From Gimesia sp. (GTDB lineage: Bacteria; Planctomycetota; Planctomycetia; Planctomycetales; Planctomycetaceae), in the NCBI RefSeq assembly GCF_040219335.1, contig NZ_JAVJSQ010000031.1, positions 434,001-498,000 on the forward strand: a stretch of 64,000 bases of DNA. The letters are read 5' to 3'. Under the pieces are notes generated by a model that did not search any database, was not told the origin of the DNA, and was given only the letters and a program-made list of their open reading frames with translations. Made by a program: the position numbers and the translations under genes. Each line of letters starts with the position of its first letter. The first letter of the stretch is position 1. Below, one piece after another: positions 37,587 through 47,274 of this stretch.

Positions 37587-38894
37587 TTACCAGATCAGTT
37601 CGATACCAGCAGTAATACCATCAGCAGAGAACTTGCTGTTGTCATCGCGAACCCGGGTACCGACGGCTGGATTGGCTGCGGTACGATCTTCATTGTAGTC
37701 AATGATATTGAAGGCACGTGAAATCTGACCGACGAACAGGTAGTCGTATCCGACGAAGCAACGAAAGTGCTCATTCACATTCACTTTGGCGTACAAAGAA
37801 ATCTGGAATGTAGGTGAGAACTCGTTGTTCTTATCGACGGTGACAATCCGGGGATCCGAAGGCTGGAACAGTTGTTCGGTCGCGACCTGGTTGGTATTAC
37901 GGTTGAAACCGAAGGTAAATTTAGGTTCGGCACCGATTGTGAAGCGGCTATGCTTGAATTCGGTACGGGCACCGAGGCTGGGACCAAAGACCCGGTTCTC
38001 GGTTTTGGAGTAGATCGTAGTTGTCCGCGGCAGACCAATTCCGCCGCCGGAATCGACTCCCACCTGATTCATGGTTTCCTGAAGATCGATGAAGCGGAAC
38101 CCGAACATCGGCTGCAAACGGAACCCTTCACCGGGCAGGTGCGGATCCATAATATAGTTGATCCCGGTACCAGCCATCTGTGTGTCCAGGTTGATGGTAT
38201 AGCTGGTGTCATACACGTTGGTGTTCGAAGCGGGAGCTCCATTAATTTTGAAGTTGGTCACGACGACGAGGTCATCGTCGGGAACAGAATTCGCCTGGGT
38301 GGCAAAAATGCTGTCGGTAGGACGAATCGATTCATTTTTGAAAATGCCCCAGACGTTCCACTCCAGACTACCTTCCGGCAGAGCGAATTCCAGAGCGGCA
38401 CGCATGCCGTTCGTATCCATCGACTGATCGTTGTAATCCAGTTCAACACCGTTGCCACGGGCAATTCCCGTTGACCGGTCGAATACCGAATTGGGCTGAG
38501 TCGAATCGGTTACTCCCAGGATGGGAGTTCCCAGCAGCACGTCATCTGGACCTTTTAACGACCAGTGCAGATATTCCAGTTTCAGCTTGGAAGACTTAAA
38601 CATATTTCCGATCTGTTTATCAATCGGAGAGTCATAAGTCCACCCGCGATCTACCGGCAACTGTCGGACCAGCGAGCGGGAATAAGTATGCATGCCGGAA
38701 AAGAGCCCGGGATCATTCATGTATTCCTCACCGGCCATGTCCGCATCACCGTGCATGACATATTCTACGGAGTCTTTATCGCCGGCGACCACGGAACGAG
38801 TTGCCAGAGGCAGTCCGGTCGAACACAGCAGCACCAGTAGTGCACTCAGTCTGAATGGAGTAATCATCATTACTTTCCAGGATGTGCGACTCAT
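37587..38894 (-). CDS. BBP7-like outer-membrane beta-barrel protein
   Basis: The 435-aa protein has a signal peptide (MMITPFRLSALLVLLCSTGL, preceded by a short extension) and a mature part rich in alternating strands: LKLEYLHWSLKGPD, AALEFALPEGSLEWNVWGIF, GFRLQPMFGFRFIDLQETMN, FGPSLGARTEFKHSRFTIGA and VNEHFRCFVGYDYLFVGQIS. This resembles the BBP7/DUF1551 family of planctomycete outer-membrane barrels. It probably sits in the outer membrane as a porin-like or anchoring protein. Starts at 38894 or at the Met pair at 38870/38867. The stop abuts the convergent DUF6807 stop without a gap. Confidence 0.7.
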   Translation of the reverse strand: MSRTSWKVMMITPFRLSALLVLLCSTGLPLATRSVVAGDKDSVEYVMHGDADMAGEEYMNDPGLFSGMHTYSRSLVRQLPVDRGWTYDSPIDKQIGNMFKSSKLKLEYLHWSLKGPDDVLLGTPILGVTDSTQPNSVFDRSTGIARGNGVELDYNDQSMDTNGMRAALEFALPEGSLEWNVWGIFKNESIRPTDSIFATQANSVPDDDLVVVTNFKINGAPASNTNVYDTSYTINLDTQMAGTGINYIMDPHLPGEGFRLQPMFGFRFIDLQETMNQVGVDSGGGIGLPRTTTIYSKTENRVFGPSLGARTEFKHSRFTIGAEPKFTFGFNRNTNQVATEQLFQPSDPRIVTVDKNNEFSPTFQISLYAKVNVNEHFRCFVGYDYLFVGQISRAFNIIDYNEDRTAANPAVGTRVRDDNSKFSADGITAGIELIW

Positions 38895-38963
38895 CGATTA
38901 AAACCTTGAAATATTGGATCAAAACACAAGAGTGTGTCAGTTAAAACGAGACTTCAGTCAGGA

Positions 38964-41900
38964 TCAGGGCAGCAGGAAGTTATTCAGGCTGATTTGACCA
39001 TCAAATGTACCCCCACCAGGATTGAACAGGATGAAGGTCCCGTTGTTGCCTACCGAGGTGACATTTACGACGTTGTTGATTCCCGTCCCCAGTTGCAGGG
39101 GACCATTCGTCATAGCATTGAAGCTGACAGCGGATTCGACTTCGAAGATATCTCCATCAAAGATGCTCAGAGTATTCGCATCGATCACGACCGAAGAGCT
39201 GGTTGCATCGATCAGGTCAAAGTAGATCGCGTCGCTCCCAATCCCGGACATATTGATAATATTGTTGTTGATCTGCACATTGGAGTTGGCAGCCAGATCG
39301 AGGAACCGCAGACCGAACGAATCAGCTCCTGCCATCACGATTCCCTGATCGTTGTTGTTCTGAATCAGGATATTCGAAGGACCTTCAGTCTGAACCTGAA
39401 TACCTTCACTGTTTGTCCCCGCAATGGTGAAGTTGTTCTGTCCGACCACCTGCAGGGTCATCAGGTCAGCCAGATCGCTACTGGTGGCATCGATGTCGAT
39501 ACCCTGGTTGTTGGTAGCACCGGTACCCACAAAGTTGTTCGCATTAGCCACAAGCACGTTCATGGGGCCTTCCCAGATCACAGCCAGACCAGCCGTATTG
39601 GAGACACTGGTTGTGATATCGTTGCCTTCCAGTGAGACGTTCAACACAGAGTCATCCAGCAGTCCACCAGACTCGATGCGGATCGCATCGGCACTGTCGT
39701 CTGTAATCGTGTTGTCCTGGAGAATCAGCGTGAAGCTGTCATCATCGGTGTCATCCAGTTCGATATTCGCGAGGTATTGGAGTGAATGCTCATCAGCGGC
39801 GGTACCGTTATCCAGCAATTCCGAATCGATCATCTGGAAAGTACGACCATTGATAATCCGGATACCGTCTCCGGCTGAATCTTCAACACGAACGCGTGTC
39901 AGGTTCAGACGGGGACCGTCGGCTACCGTTGTCTGATGCCATTCGATACCGGATGTTGTCGGAATCTGGATTTCCAGACCATCGATGTTCACCCGGTCGA
40001 TGTCTTCCATCCAGACACCGTGTCTGGCTGCAGTAATCGTACCGCCGGCATCGATGGTGGCTCCATCACCGACGATCGAGAACAAACCGGGAGTACGCAC
40101 CAGGCGAACACCGGCACTGTTCAGATAGAAGGCGTTATCTCCGGCAGTGGAGATCCCGTTCAGGTCGGGACCTGAAGTCGGACCAGCGGTAACCGAGGTC
40201 AGGTTCATGGAGAGGCTGGTATCTTCAATGTCGATCGCAGCCGCATCTGTCACAGTGATAATACCGCCCGATGAACTGATTGTTCCTGCATTGTTATTGG
40301 CGATGAATGCCAGGTTGTCTGTGGCGGTGATATTCAGGTCACCAAAGTTGACATTACCCGGGTTGTCCTGAACGTAGACACCAACCGCAGGTACGATTGG
40401 CGGTGGTGCCGTGTAAGCGGCACTATTCGCGGTCACATTCAGAGAACCGAAGCTGACAATGGGAGTGTTGTTCAGAATATGAACAACAGGCACTGTGGCA
40501 CCGGTCGTTCCGGTGACGGTCGCATTATTGAATGAAACCTGTCCTGCGGTGCCTCCCTGCCCTGCGTTATTGATCAACACAACTGAGTTCGTCGTACTGT
40601 TATTAGACAGAACAGCGTTACCCAGACGGAAGACAGGGCTGTCGTCCAGGATGATGATCGCTTCATTGGCGGTCCCGGTGACAGTCGTTGTGCCTGTCAC
40701 ACTGAAGACCCCTGTATTGCCACCGTTATTGAACGAGATACCTTCGCCGTTACTTCCGGTGATTCCCAGGCTTCCGCCAAAGGAGATGTTTCCGGAAGTG
40801 TTGTTTACGTCAATACCATGATCGGTTACCGCAGAGGCCCCGTTGGTCATGGTGGTATTTCCGACCACGGACATGTTACCAGACAGATTTTCAACCAGAA
40901 TACCGGCACCAGCCCGGTTCAGAATGTTGATGTCCTGCATCTGGAACACACCCTGATAATCTTCGACAAAGATACTGGGGCCGGTCGCACCATCAATGAT
41001 AGTCGCGGCCTGGGCTGTATTTCTGAAAGTGACGACAGCATTAGCAGTTCCGCCAGTTACATAGATACCATCGTTGACTGTAGTGGGAACGTAGGCCCCG
41101 CTTTTGGTAATAGTCACGTTATCCAAAACGGCACCACCGCCAATGTTGTTGATCAAGATACCCTGGCCATCGGTGTCTTCGATTGAAGAATCCGTCATGT
41201 TGACTGAACCACCGGTGGTATTCTGGACCAGTACCGCACGACCATCTCCGGTATTGGTAATGGTACCTGTGCTGTAGCGAAGCAGCGGATCTCCACCGTC
41301 CACTACGAAAGCGTTACCAGCAGAGTTAGTCACATTGGTTGAAGTGAAGGCCAGGCTGCCGGTGGTACTACTCAGGAAGATCCCCTCACCGGCGGCATTA
41401 TTCACGTCGTTGAAATTAGCAATTGTTTCGGAGACACCAATTCCCACGATACCGCGTCCGGTGGGATTATTGAGAATAAACCCGGAGAACTCACTGTCGG
41501 AAGCAAGGATGGCACCATCGCCGACGGTGTCGTTAAAAGTAGGCCGTACGAGGCTGTTCGGTCGCAGCGGATCGCCATAGGAGGGCGAGTTTGGCAGCAG
41601 TTTCGAACCGAAGCCCTGAATGTTGAAGAAGTGGTTTACGCCTTGTCCTTCACCGAGAATCCGGTCTCCCGAAACGAGTGAGATCGGTGGCCCATTGTTG
41701 AATTCACTCCCTGCATGGGTGAAGATGATGTCACGATCAGGACCCGCCTGGGCGTCGGAGATGGTCTGGTAAGGATCCAGTACCGCACCGGTTCCCCCCG
41801 GTCCGGCAAGTGAGTCGACGTGTGAAACCGTCCAGGGTGTTCCCGTGGCCGGGTTGATGGCGGTCAGACCGGAGTCCACCACATCACGCTGTTCGACGAC

Positions 41901-42872
41901 GACGTTGTAGTTTCTGCGAACCCGCTCAGCCATGCGGTACATCTGAGTGGATTTTTCCATCTTGTTCCACTCGGGCTTGCCGGCAAAGGTCCAGGTGATA
42001 TTGAAGAACACATTTGTATTGAATGTGTCGTCGTTGGTGACCGATAATTCCGCCAGAACGTTCGGCAATGGTTCGGCCTGTAAACGACCACGCCAGCCCC
42101 AGACCTGCGGACTGCCACTTGCCTGGAAATTGTAAGTACCGGCATAAACCCGGGTTTCAAATTTCTGGGCCAGTTCTCCCCAGACCGGGACACCGATTTC
42201 CGTATCGAAGCCCCGCATAGCGGTTCCGATGGTACGGGTCTGGTCATAGAGAATGTTGAATCCGGAGTACCGCTGACTGCCGTTATTAAACTGCAGATCG
42301 AGCTGTTGCTGACGGTTGCCGAATGGAATGTAGAAGTTGGCATTGGCGTCCCAGTAGCGACCCATCGTTTCGACGTTGAGGGCTGCCTGCTGGAAAACTT
42401 TATTGGTTGAGTCATCACGATCGTAGTAGAAACCGAAACCGAAGATCCGGTCGGTGTCGTAGTTGTAGAATCGATAAGCGATACCACCGGTTCCCCCGAG
42501 ATTGCCCCGGTTGGTCCGGAACAGTCTGAAGTTACCGAACAGCATTCCAGCGTCGTCCGGGTTCTTGGTGTGGGTAAACAGGTACGGCATTGCTTCCAGG
42601 TGCGTGATTGATTCGTTCAGACCAATGGTCTTGCCAGCCTGGTGACCGACGCGAAACAGAGCCCCCATCCCGTTCCCGGGAACGACCGACGGGATTCCAT
42701 CAAAGGTATCATCGACTTCACTTCCGTCTGCAATGATTGTTGTGAAATCACCTTCTTCATCAGCCAGTACTGTTCCCGACATGGCGGAGATTGCCAGCAC
42801 GACAGCGCCCGCAATCAGGCGGAATGCAATTTTCATAAATCGTCCAGAATAGCTTGATGTCGACACAGGCAT
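38964..42872 (-). CDS. Inverse-autotransporter-like protein with right-handed beta-helix passenger
   Basis: The 1302-aa protein has a signal peptide (MKIAFRLIAGAVVLAISAMS after 12 residues) and an N-terminal barrel region (about residues 40-310) with GGTGGIAYRFYNYDTDRIFG, FGFYYDRDDSTN and DANANFYIPFG, similar to inverse-autotransporter (intimin-type, type Ve) beta domains. A linker ERVRRNYNVVVEQ resembles the 'RNxxIVLEY' end of that domain. The remaining ~960 residues are short Gly-, Asn-, Thr- and Val-rich repeats (e.g. TSGNISFGGSLGITGSNGEG) typical of right-handed parallel beta helices. The start at 42872 has GAGG eight bases upstream; the frame is open to 43058 without a better site. It is probably a surface adhesin or surface enzyme. 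Confidence 0.78.
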   Translation of the reverse strand: MPVSTSSYSGRFMKIAFRLIAGAVVLAISAMSGTVLADEEGDFTTIIADGSEVDDTFDGIPSVVPGNGMGALFRVGHQAGKTIGLNESITHLEAMPYLFTHTKNPDDAGMLFGNFRLFRTNRGNLGGTGGIAYRFYNYDTDRIFGFGFYYDRDDSTNKVFQQAALNVETMGRYWDANANFYIPFGNRQQQLDLQFNNGSQRYSGFNILYDQTRTIGTAMRGFDTEIGVPVWGELAQKFETRVYAGTYNFQASGSPQVWGWRGRLQAEPLPNVLAELSVTNDDTFNTNVFFNITWTFAGKPEWNKMEKSTQMYRMAERVRRNYNVVVEQRDVVDSGLTAINPATGTPWTVSHVDSLAGPGGTGAVLDPYQTISDAQAGPDRDIIFTHAGSEFNNGPPISLVSGDRILGEGQGVNHFFNIQGFGSKLLPNSPSYGDPLRPNSLVRPTFNDTVGDGAILASDSEFSGFILNNPTGRGIVGIGVSETIANFNDVNNAAGEGIFLSSTTGSLAFTSTNVTNSAGNAFVVDGGDPLLRYSTGTITNTGDGRAVLVQNTTGGSVNMTDSSIEDTDGQGILINNIGGGAVLDNVTITKSGAYVPTTVNDGIYVTGGTANAVVTFRNTAQAATIIDGATGPSIFVEDYQGVFQMQDINILNRAGAGILVENLSGNMSVVGNTTMTNGASAVTDHGIDVNNTSGNISFGGSLGITGSNGEGISFNNGGNTGVFSVTGTTTVTGTANEAIIILDDSPVFRLGNAVLSNNSTTNSVVLINNAGQGGTAGQVSFNNATVTGTTGATVPVVHILNNTPIVSFGSLNVTANSAAYTAPPPIVPAVGVYVQDNPGNVNFGDLNITATDNLAFIANNNAGTISSSGGIITVTDAAAIDIEDTSLSMNLTSVTAGPTSGPDLNGISTAGDNAFYLNSAGVRLVRTPGLFSIVGDGATIDAGGTITAARHGVWMEDIDRVNIDGLEIQIPTTSGIEWHQTTVADGPRLNLTRVRVEDSAGDGIRIINGRTFQMIDSELLDNGTAADEHSLQYLANIELDDTDDDSFTLILQDNTITDDSADAIRIESGGLLDDSVLNVSLEGNDITTSVSNTAGLAVIWEGPMNVLVANANNFVGTGATNNQGIDIDATSSDLADLMTLQVVGQNNFTIAGTNSEGIQVQTEGPSNILIQNNNDQGIVMAGADSFGLRFLDLAANSNVQINNNIINMSGIGSDAIYFDLIDATSSSVVIDANTLSIFDGDIFEVESAVSFNAMTNGPLQLGTGINNVVNVTSVGNNGTFILFNPGGGTFDGQISLNNFLLP

Positions 42873-43635
42873 CTGTTTTACCTCGGCAAAGCACGCAGAG
42901 TGCAATTTGGCGTTTTTGTCCCGCTGTGTTGTATTTTGATCTGTCATGAAATTTTCTGGTTCTATGACAAGTTTTTCAGGAAAACCCATGAGATTTATCT
43001 CAACAAGAAATCTTCTGAATTCGGGAATGAGCCAGGGGAGCAGGCTCCTCAGACTCAATTGGTCAAGTCGTATCTACGCTACGTATCTGCACTCAATGAC
43101 AGACGAAGTCCCCACGGCAAGCAGACTGCTGCCGAATGGTGACACCTGTTATTGAACGTGATTAATTTTATTGTGAATCAGGGAGGGTTCAGCCCGACCA
43201 GTCAGTAATCATCGAGAGAGAGTTGTGATCATTACGGATTCTCCGAAGAGAAACTGGTCCGACTAATATAGGATTTGTTGTAACGCGCCCCGGAAAAATC
43301 AGGTTTTTACCGGAAACAGGTTACTGGTATTTGATAAGTATTCAGGTTGTTTTTAATGTGAAATGGTACTCGCAAGAATCCAGAGTCAGCCTTGAGGACA
43401 AGTTTGCTCTGTTTTGAACTGCTGATCAGCCAGAACTGGCTAGACCGTATACAGTCCAGAGAGAGAATGATTCTTAGAGTATAAGAGATGTTGGGCGGGA
43501 ACATATTCCAAATTCAAAATCGACGAAAGGCGAATTTGACCTTTCCCCTCAGAATTTTTTGACAATTTTCAAAATAGTCTCGCTCAAAGAATACCCTGCC
43601 CCCGCCTTCCGTATTGAAATATCACGATCGGTTTC
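42873..43635. other. Divergent intergenic region
   Basis: 763 bases between divergent genes with no supported gene. Part of it is open in phase with the large surface protein (to 43058), but the residues there are unlike a signal peptide. Another short frame at 43307-43504 has no ribosome site. Confidence 0.45.
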
Positions 43636-44577
43636 ATGAACCAGCAACCCTATTTAGTGCATCTTGCTTTGCGACTGGCTACAGGCCTGGAACAATTCTC
43701 TGCCTCCGATCTGGAGAAGCATCGCAGCTTCATTTGTTCCCAGCAGCAGCCCGATGGTGGTTTTTCCGGGAGAGAGGGAGGCTCAGACCTTTATTACACG
43801 GGATTTGCCGTTCGCAGTCTCGGAATTCTGGGAGGTCTGGAGCCGGGAGAAACGGAATCCCTCTGCGGTTATCTGAAGAGCTTTTCGCTGGAAACTCTTA
43901 CCACGATTGATCTTTTGAGCTGGTTGTACTGCGCGTTAATCGTTCAGGCTTCCGGGGGCCCCGATGTGCTGGCTGAGGTGCCTGAAAACTGGAACACCCG
44001 GATTGCGGAACGGCTCGAAACGCTGCGAACTGAAGATGGTGGTTATGCGAAATCGGACCAGGGCGCGCTGGGAAGTACCTATCACAGCTTCCTGATCGTG
44101 TTGATCTATCAGTTGATCGGTGTGGATGTTCCGTCGCCGAACCGGCTGATCCAGTTCCTGTATGACATGCAGCGGGATGATGGCGGCTTCGTCGAAATTG
44201 CTCCCATGAAACGCAGCGGTACTAATCCGACCGCGGCTGCCGTCGCGACTCTGATCATCCTGGAAGCGATGGATGACGAGTTGAAGTCAGATGTCAGGGA
44301 CTTTCTGAACCAGGTCAAAAGTTCTGAGGGAGGATTTCAGGCCAATACCCGCATTCCGTTTGCGGATGGCCTGTCAACCTTTACCGGATTACTGACCGCG
44401 CAGGACCTGGGATTAAACGAGATCATGGATCTGGAACAGGTCCGGAAATTCATGCAGGAATGGCTTGAGTTTCCGACCGGTGGGTTCCGCGGTGCCAGTT
44501 GGGACGAACAGGCCGATGTGGAATATACGTTTTATGGCCTGGGAGTGCTCGCGTTACTTGGACAGGCGGCTCAATAA
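43636..44577 (+). CDS. Prenyltransferase/squalene-oxidase-fold repeat protein
   Basis: The 313-aa protein has tandem alpha-alpha barrel repeats of the protein prenyltransferase beta-subunit type, each marked by a Gly-rich turn: SQQQPDGGFSGREGG, TEDGGYAKSDQGALGSTYHS, QRDDGGFVEIAP, KSSEGGFQANTRI and FPTGGFRGASWDEQADVEYT. It resembles RabGGTase-beta-like proteins. The canonical zinc ligands (Asp/Cys/His in the last repeats) are not visible: where a His is expected in DxxH, the sequence reads DVEYTFYG. So it may not be a prenyltransferase. It has no signal peptide. Confidence 0.8.
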   Translation: MNQQPYLVHLALRLATGLEQFSASDLEKHRSFICSQQQPDGGFSGREGGSDLYYTGFAVRSLGILGGLEPGETESLCGYLKSFSLETLTTIDLLSWLYCALIVQASGGPDVLAEVPENWNTRIAERLETLRTEDGGYAKSDQGALGSTYHSFLIVLIYQLIGVDVPSPNRLIQFLYDMQRDDGGFVEIAPMKRSGTNPTAAAVATLIILEAMDDELKSDVRDFLNQVKSSEGGFQANTRIPFADGLSTFTGLLTAQDLGLNEIMDLEQVRKFMQEWLEFPTGGFRGASWDEQADVEYTFYGLGVLALLGQAAQ

Positions 44578-44633
44578 GCCAGAACTGGGAACACGTACCT
44601 GATTCACGCGGATTCCCATGTCAATTCCAGGCT

Positions 44634-45344
44634 TTATTCCAGGGTGTCGTCCATATAGAGCAGACGTCCGCAGGACTTACAGAACACCAGTCGACCGGAA
44701 TTCAGCTCGACCCGCAGCTGAGGCTCGATCATGACATTACAGGCAGAGCAGAACCTGCCCGCCACATTTGCCAGTGCACCTGCACCGTGAGAGCGAGTCA
44801 GACGGGAAAACTGAACTTTGAGATCCGCGGGGATGATCTGCTCGGCATCGGTGATCGCTGCCTGGCATTCCCGGATTTCTTCATCGAGCGATGCTTTGGC
44901 AGATTCAAAGTCCTGTTCGACTTTTTTGGCATCTGCAAAAGCGGTTTTGATTTTCGCTTCCCAGTCTTTCGCTTCCTGATCTTTCGCGTCGATTTTATCC
45001 ATCAGTTCGAGGATTTCATCTTCCAGTACGCTGTTTGCCATCTGGTCAGCGGCGATCTGCCCTTTAATAATGTCAAACTCTTTGTTGGAAGAGGCCGTAT
45101 TGAGTTTTCCCTTCAGATCCAGAATTTTGGCTTCATTCGACTGTAAGTCGAGATTCTTCTGCTGGACCTGTTTCTTTAACTGAGTAATCTGCTCCTGGAC
45201 GGTCTTGAGGTGCTCTTCCTGCTTTTGTGCAAACTGTTCTTTCAGCTTGATGCGTTTGGGGCCTTGTTCCAATTTCAGGTTCACATCATGCATTCTCAGA
45301 TAGAGATGATGTAAGGCTTTCAAACTGGCAGCAGTTGTTGACAT
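44634..45344 (-). CDS. Coiled-coil protein with C-terminal C4 zinc ribbon
   Basis: The 236-aa protein is a long helical hairpin (about residues 20-170) of charged heptads followed by a C-terminal zinc ribbon with FCSACNVMI and FCKSCGRLLYMDD. This is the CT398/zf-RING_7 family, present in many bacteria; a role in RNA polymerase-sigma54 or secretion contacts has been proposed for some, and it stays uncertain here. It lies downstream of rpoD on the same strand, after a terminator. GGAG stands before the ATG. Confidence 0.85.
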   Translation of the reverse strand: MSTTAASLKALHHLYLRMHDVNLKLEQGPKRIKLKEQFAQKQEEHLKTVQEQITQLKKQVQQKNLDLQSNEAKILDLKGKLNTASSNKEFDIIKGQIAADQMANSVLEDEILELMDKIDAKDQEAKDWEAKIKTAFADAKKVEQDFESAKASLDEEIRECQAAITDAEQIIPADLKVQFSRLTRSHGAGALANVAGRFCSACNVMIEPQLRVELNSGRLVFCKSCGRLLYMDDTLE

Positions 45345-45527
45345 GTTAAAGAACTCCGGAATCGCTTTGAAAAGTCGCCTCAGGCTCTGGAAACCATCAG
45401 GCTCGATGCGTTTAGTTTGTTATAAAGTTTTCGACAGCAAATAGCCAGACATACGGCAGAAAACTGTCAGATCTTCGCTTTCCCTGCTGCAGAGAGCATT
45501 GCTTTCGAGCAAATCGTGCCCTGCAGC

Positions 45528-45560
45528 AAAAAAAAACGCCGATCAAAACTGATCGGCGTT
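45528..45560 (-). terminator. Intrinsic terminator of rpoD
   Basis: AACGCCGATCA (45535-45545), loop AAAC and TGATCGGCGTT (45550-45560) form a perfect 11-bp stem. On the minus strand it is followed by nine T. It starts 7 bases after the rpoD stop. Confidence 0.92.
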
Positions 45561-45566
45561 GTGAAT

Positions 45567-47249
45567 TCAGATACTGGCTGAGGCCGTTGTATCCGCGGAT
45601 TCCTCTTCGGACTCCGTCTGGCCCCAGTCGGGGACCAGGCCTTCGATAAAGCCCTGCAGCTGTTTGCTGCGAACCGGATGTTGCAGCTTGCGTACCGCCT
45701 TGGCTTCGATCTGGCGGACACGTTCCCGCGTCACTTTGAAGATCCGACCGACTTCTTCCAGCGTGTAGGTGTATCCGTCTCCCAGACCAAACCGCAGTTT
45801 GATGATCTCCCGCTCACGATAAGTGAGTGTTTTCAGGACATGATCAATCTTGTCCTTAAGCATTTCCTGGCTGGCGGTGTTAACCGGGCTGTCCGAATCG
45901 GAGTCCTCGATGAAGTCACCGAAGTAGCTGTCTTCGCTCTCGCCGACGGGACGGTCCAGACTGATCGGATGTCGCGAAATCTTGAGTACGCGGCGGGTCT
46001 CTTCGAGGCTGATGCCGGCGACTTCTGCCGTTTCTTCCAGGGTGGGCTCACGTCCATTTTCCTGCAGCAGCTGCTTGCTGACTTTACGCAGTTTGGACAT
46101 GGTCTCGATCATGTGCACAGGAATACGAATGGTTCGTGCCTGGTCTGCAATCGCCCGGGTAATGGCCTGACGAATCCACCAGGTAGCGTATGTCGAGAAT
46201 TTATAACCACGACGATACTCATATTTGTCGACCGCACGCATGAGGCCGGTATTGCCTTCCTGAATCAGGTCCAGGAAGCTCAGGCCGCGATTGCGGTATT
46301 TCTTGGCGATCGAAACCACCAGACGCAGGTTACCGCCTGACAGTTCACGCATCGCTGTTTCGTAATCGAGGTAACGCTGCTTGACCGCTTTGACGCGTTC
46401 CCGCAGGGTTTCCGGTGTTTCCATTGTCATCATGACCAGATCCTGCAATTCCCGTTCGAGGTTTGCACGATCGTCTTTGGAGTTCTTGACGCGGAGATCA
46501 TCGAGATCCCGGATCTGATCTTCCAGTTCGGTCATTCGCTGTGAAATCTGTTCGAGACGCTTCATGCCGATCTGCAGACGTTGCGTCCGCAGGCTGAGCT
46601 CTTCGATCAGAGTTGCCATTTTCCGGCGGCGTTTCATCAGCGTCGCATACGCTTCACGCCGCTGAGTCTTGGTCATTTCCGGATCGATGAACCGCTGGAA
46701 GTCAGCATTGTTCTTACTGCTGAGATATTCCAGGGTTTTCAGGTTGTGAGGCATCCGCCCCAGAATCTGATTCTTTTCCAGACCTTCGGTGACTGAGACT
46801 TTAATCGTCCGGTCGAACGGCAGCTCGGTTTTGTGAACCTTGTCCAGAATGTCGATGGCCTGCCGCATGGCGTAGTCGCTGCTGAGCAGCTCGCGGCGGA
46901 AGCGACGACGGGTGATTTCGATTTTCTTCGCCAGGCGTATTTCTTCGTCCCGGGTCAGCAGCGGAATTTCCCCCATCTGTGTGAGGTACATCCGAACCGG
47001 ATCATCGATTTTCCGGGAAAGGTCATCGGTACGGGTACGTCCCTTCGGTTTCTCCGGCTGGAGCACCGTGATGACCTGATCGGGAATAATGTCTAAGTCG
47101 ATTTCCTCAATGGTCAGCAGGAGGTTATCCAGCTTCTCAGGATTCAGCGCTTCATCGGGCAGATAAGCGCTGACCTGATCATAAGTCAGATAACCCTGCT
47201 TTATTCCATTTTCAATCAGTTCATTCAATCGGGCGTCGAGTCGGTGCAC
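45567..47249 (-). CDS. rpoD: RNA polymerase primary sigma factor RpoD
   Basis: The 560-aa sigma-70 has region 1.1 (about residues 1-60), region 1.2 ([20 protein letters not shown]), a long non-conserved helical part (about 120-270), region 2 ([40 protein letters not shown]), region 3 ([14 protein letters not shown]) and region 4 ([38 protein letters not shown]). The frame is open to a TTG at 47288 overlapping dnaG, but the GTG at 47249 has GGGAGAAG eight bases upstream and is preferred. It follows dnaG by 25 bases, the macromolecular-synthesis order without rpsU. Confidence 0.95.
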   Translation of the reverse strand: MHRLDARLNELIENGIKQGYLTYDQVSAYLPDEALNPEKLDNLLLTIEEIDLDIIPDQVITVLQPEKPKGRTRTDDLSRKIDDPVRMYLTQMGEIPLLTRDEEIRLAKKIEITRRRFRRELLSSDYAMRQAIDILDKVHKTELPFDRTIKVSVTEGLEKNQILGRMPHNLKTLEYLSSKNNADFQRFIDPEMTKTQRREAYATLMKRRRKMATLIEELSLRTQRLQIGMKRLEQISQRMTELEDQIRDLDDLRVKNSKDDRANLERELQDLVMMTMETPETLRERVKAVKQRYLDYETAMRELSGGNLRLVVSIAKKYRNRGLSFLDLIQEGNTGLMRAVDKYEYRRGYKFSTYATWWIRQAITRAIADQARTIRIPVHMIETMSKLRKVSKQLLQENGREPTLEETAEVAGISLEETRRVLKISRHPISLDRPVGESEDSYFGDFIEDSDSDSPVNTASQEMLKDKIDHVLKTLTYREREIIKLRFGLGDGYTYTLEEVGRIFKVTRERVRQIEAKAVRKLQHPVRSKQLQGFIEGLVPDWGQTESEEESADTTASASI

Positions 47250-47274
47250 GTTGCTTCTCCCAATCTCTTTTAAG

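Noticed and set aside
38964-42872. Repetitive DNA resembling a repeat array
   Set aside because: The repetition is at protein level (beta-helix turns) within one open frame; no identical spaced repeats as in CRISPR.
42873-43058. N-terminal extension of the large surface protein to 43058
   Set aside because: Extra residues precede the signal peptide, and the ATG at 42872 has a GAGG ribosome site.
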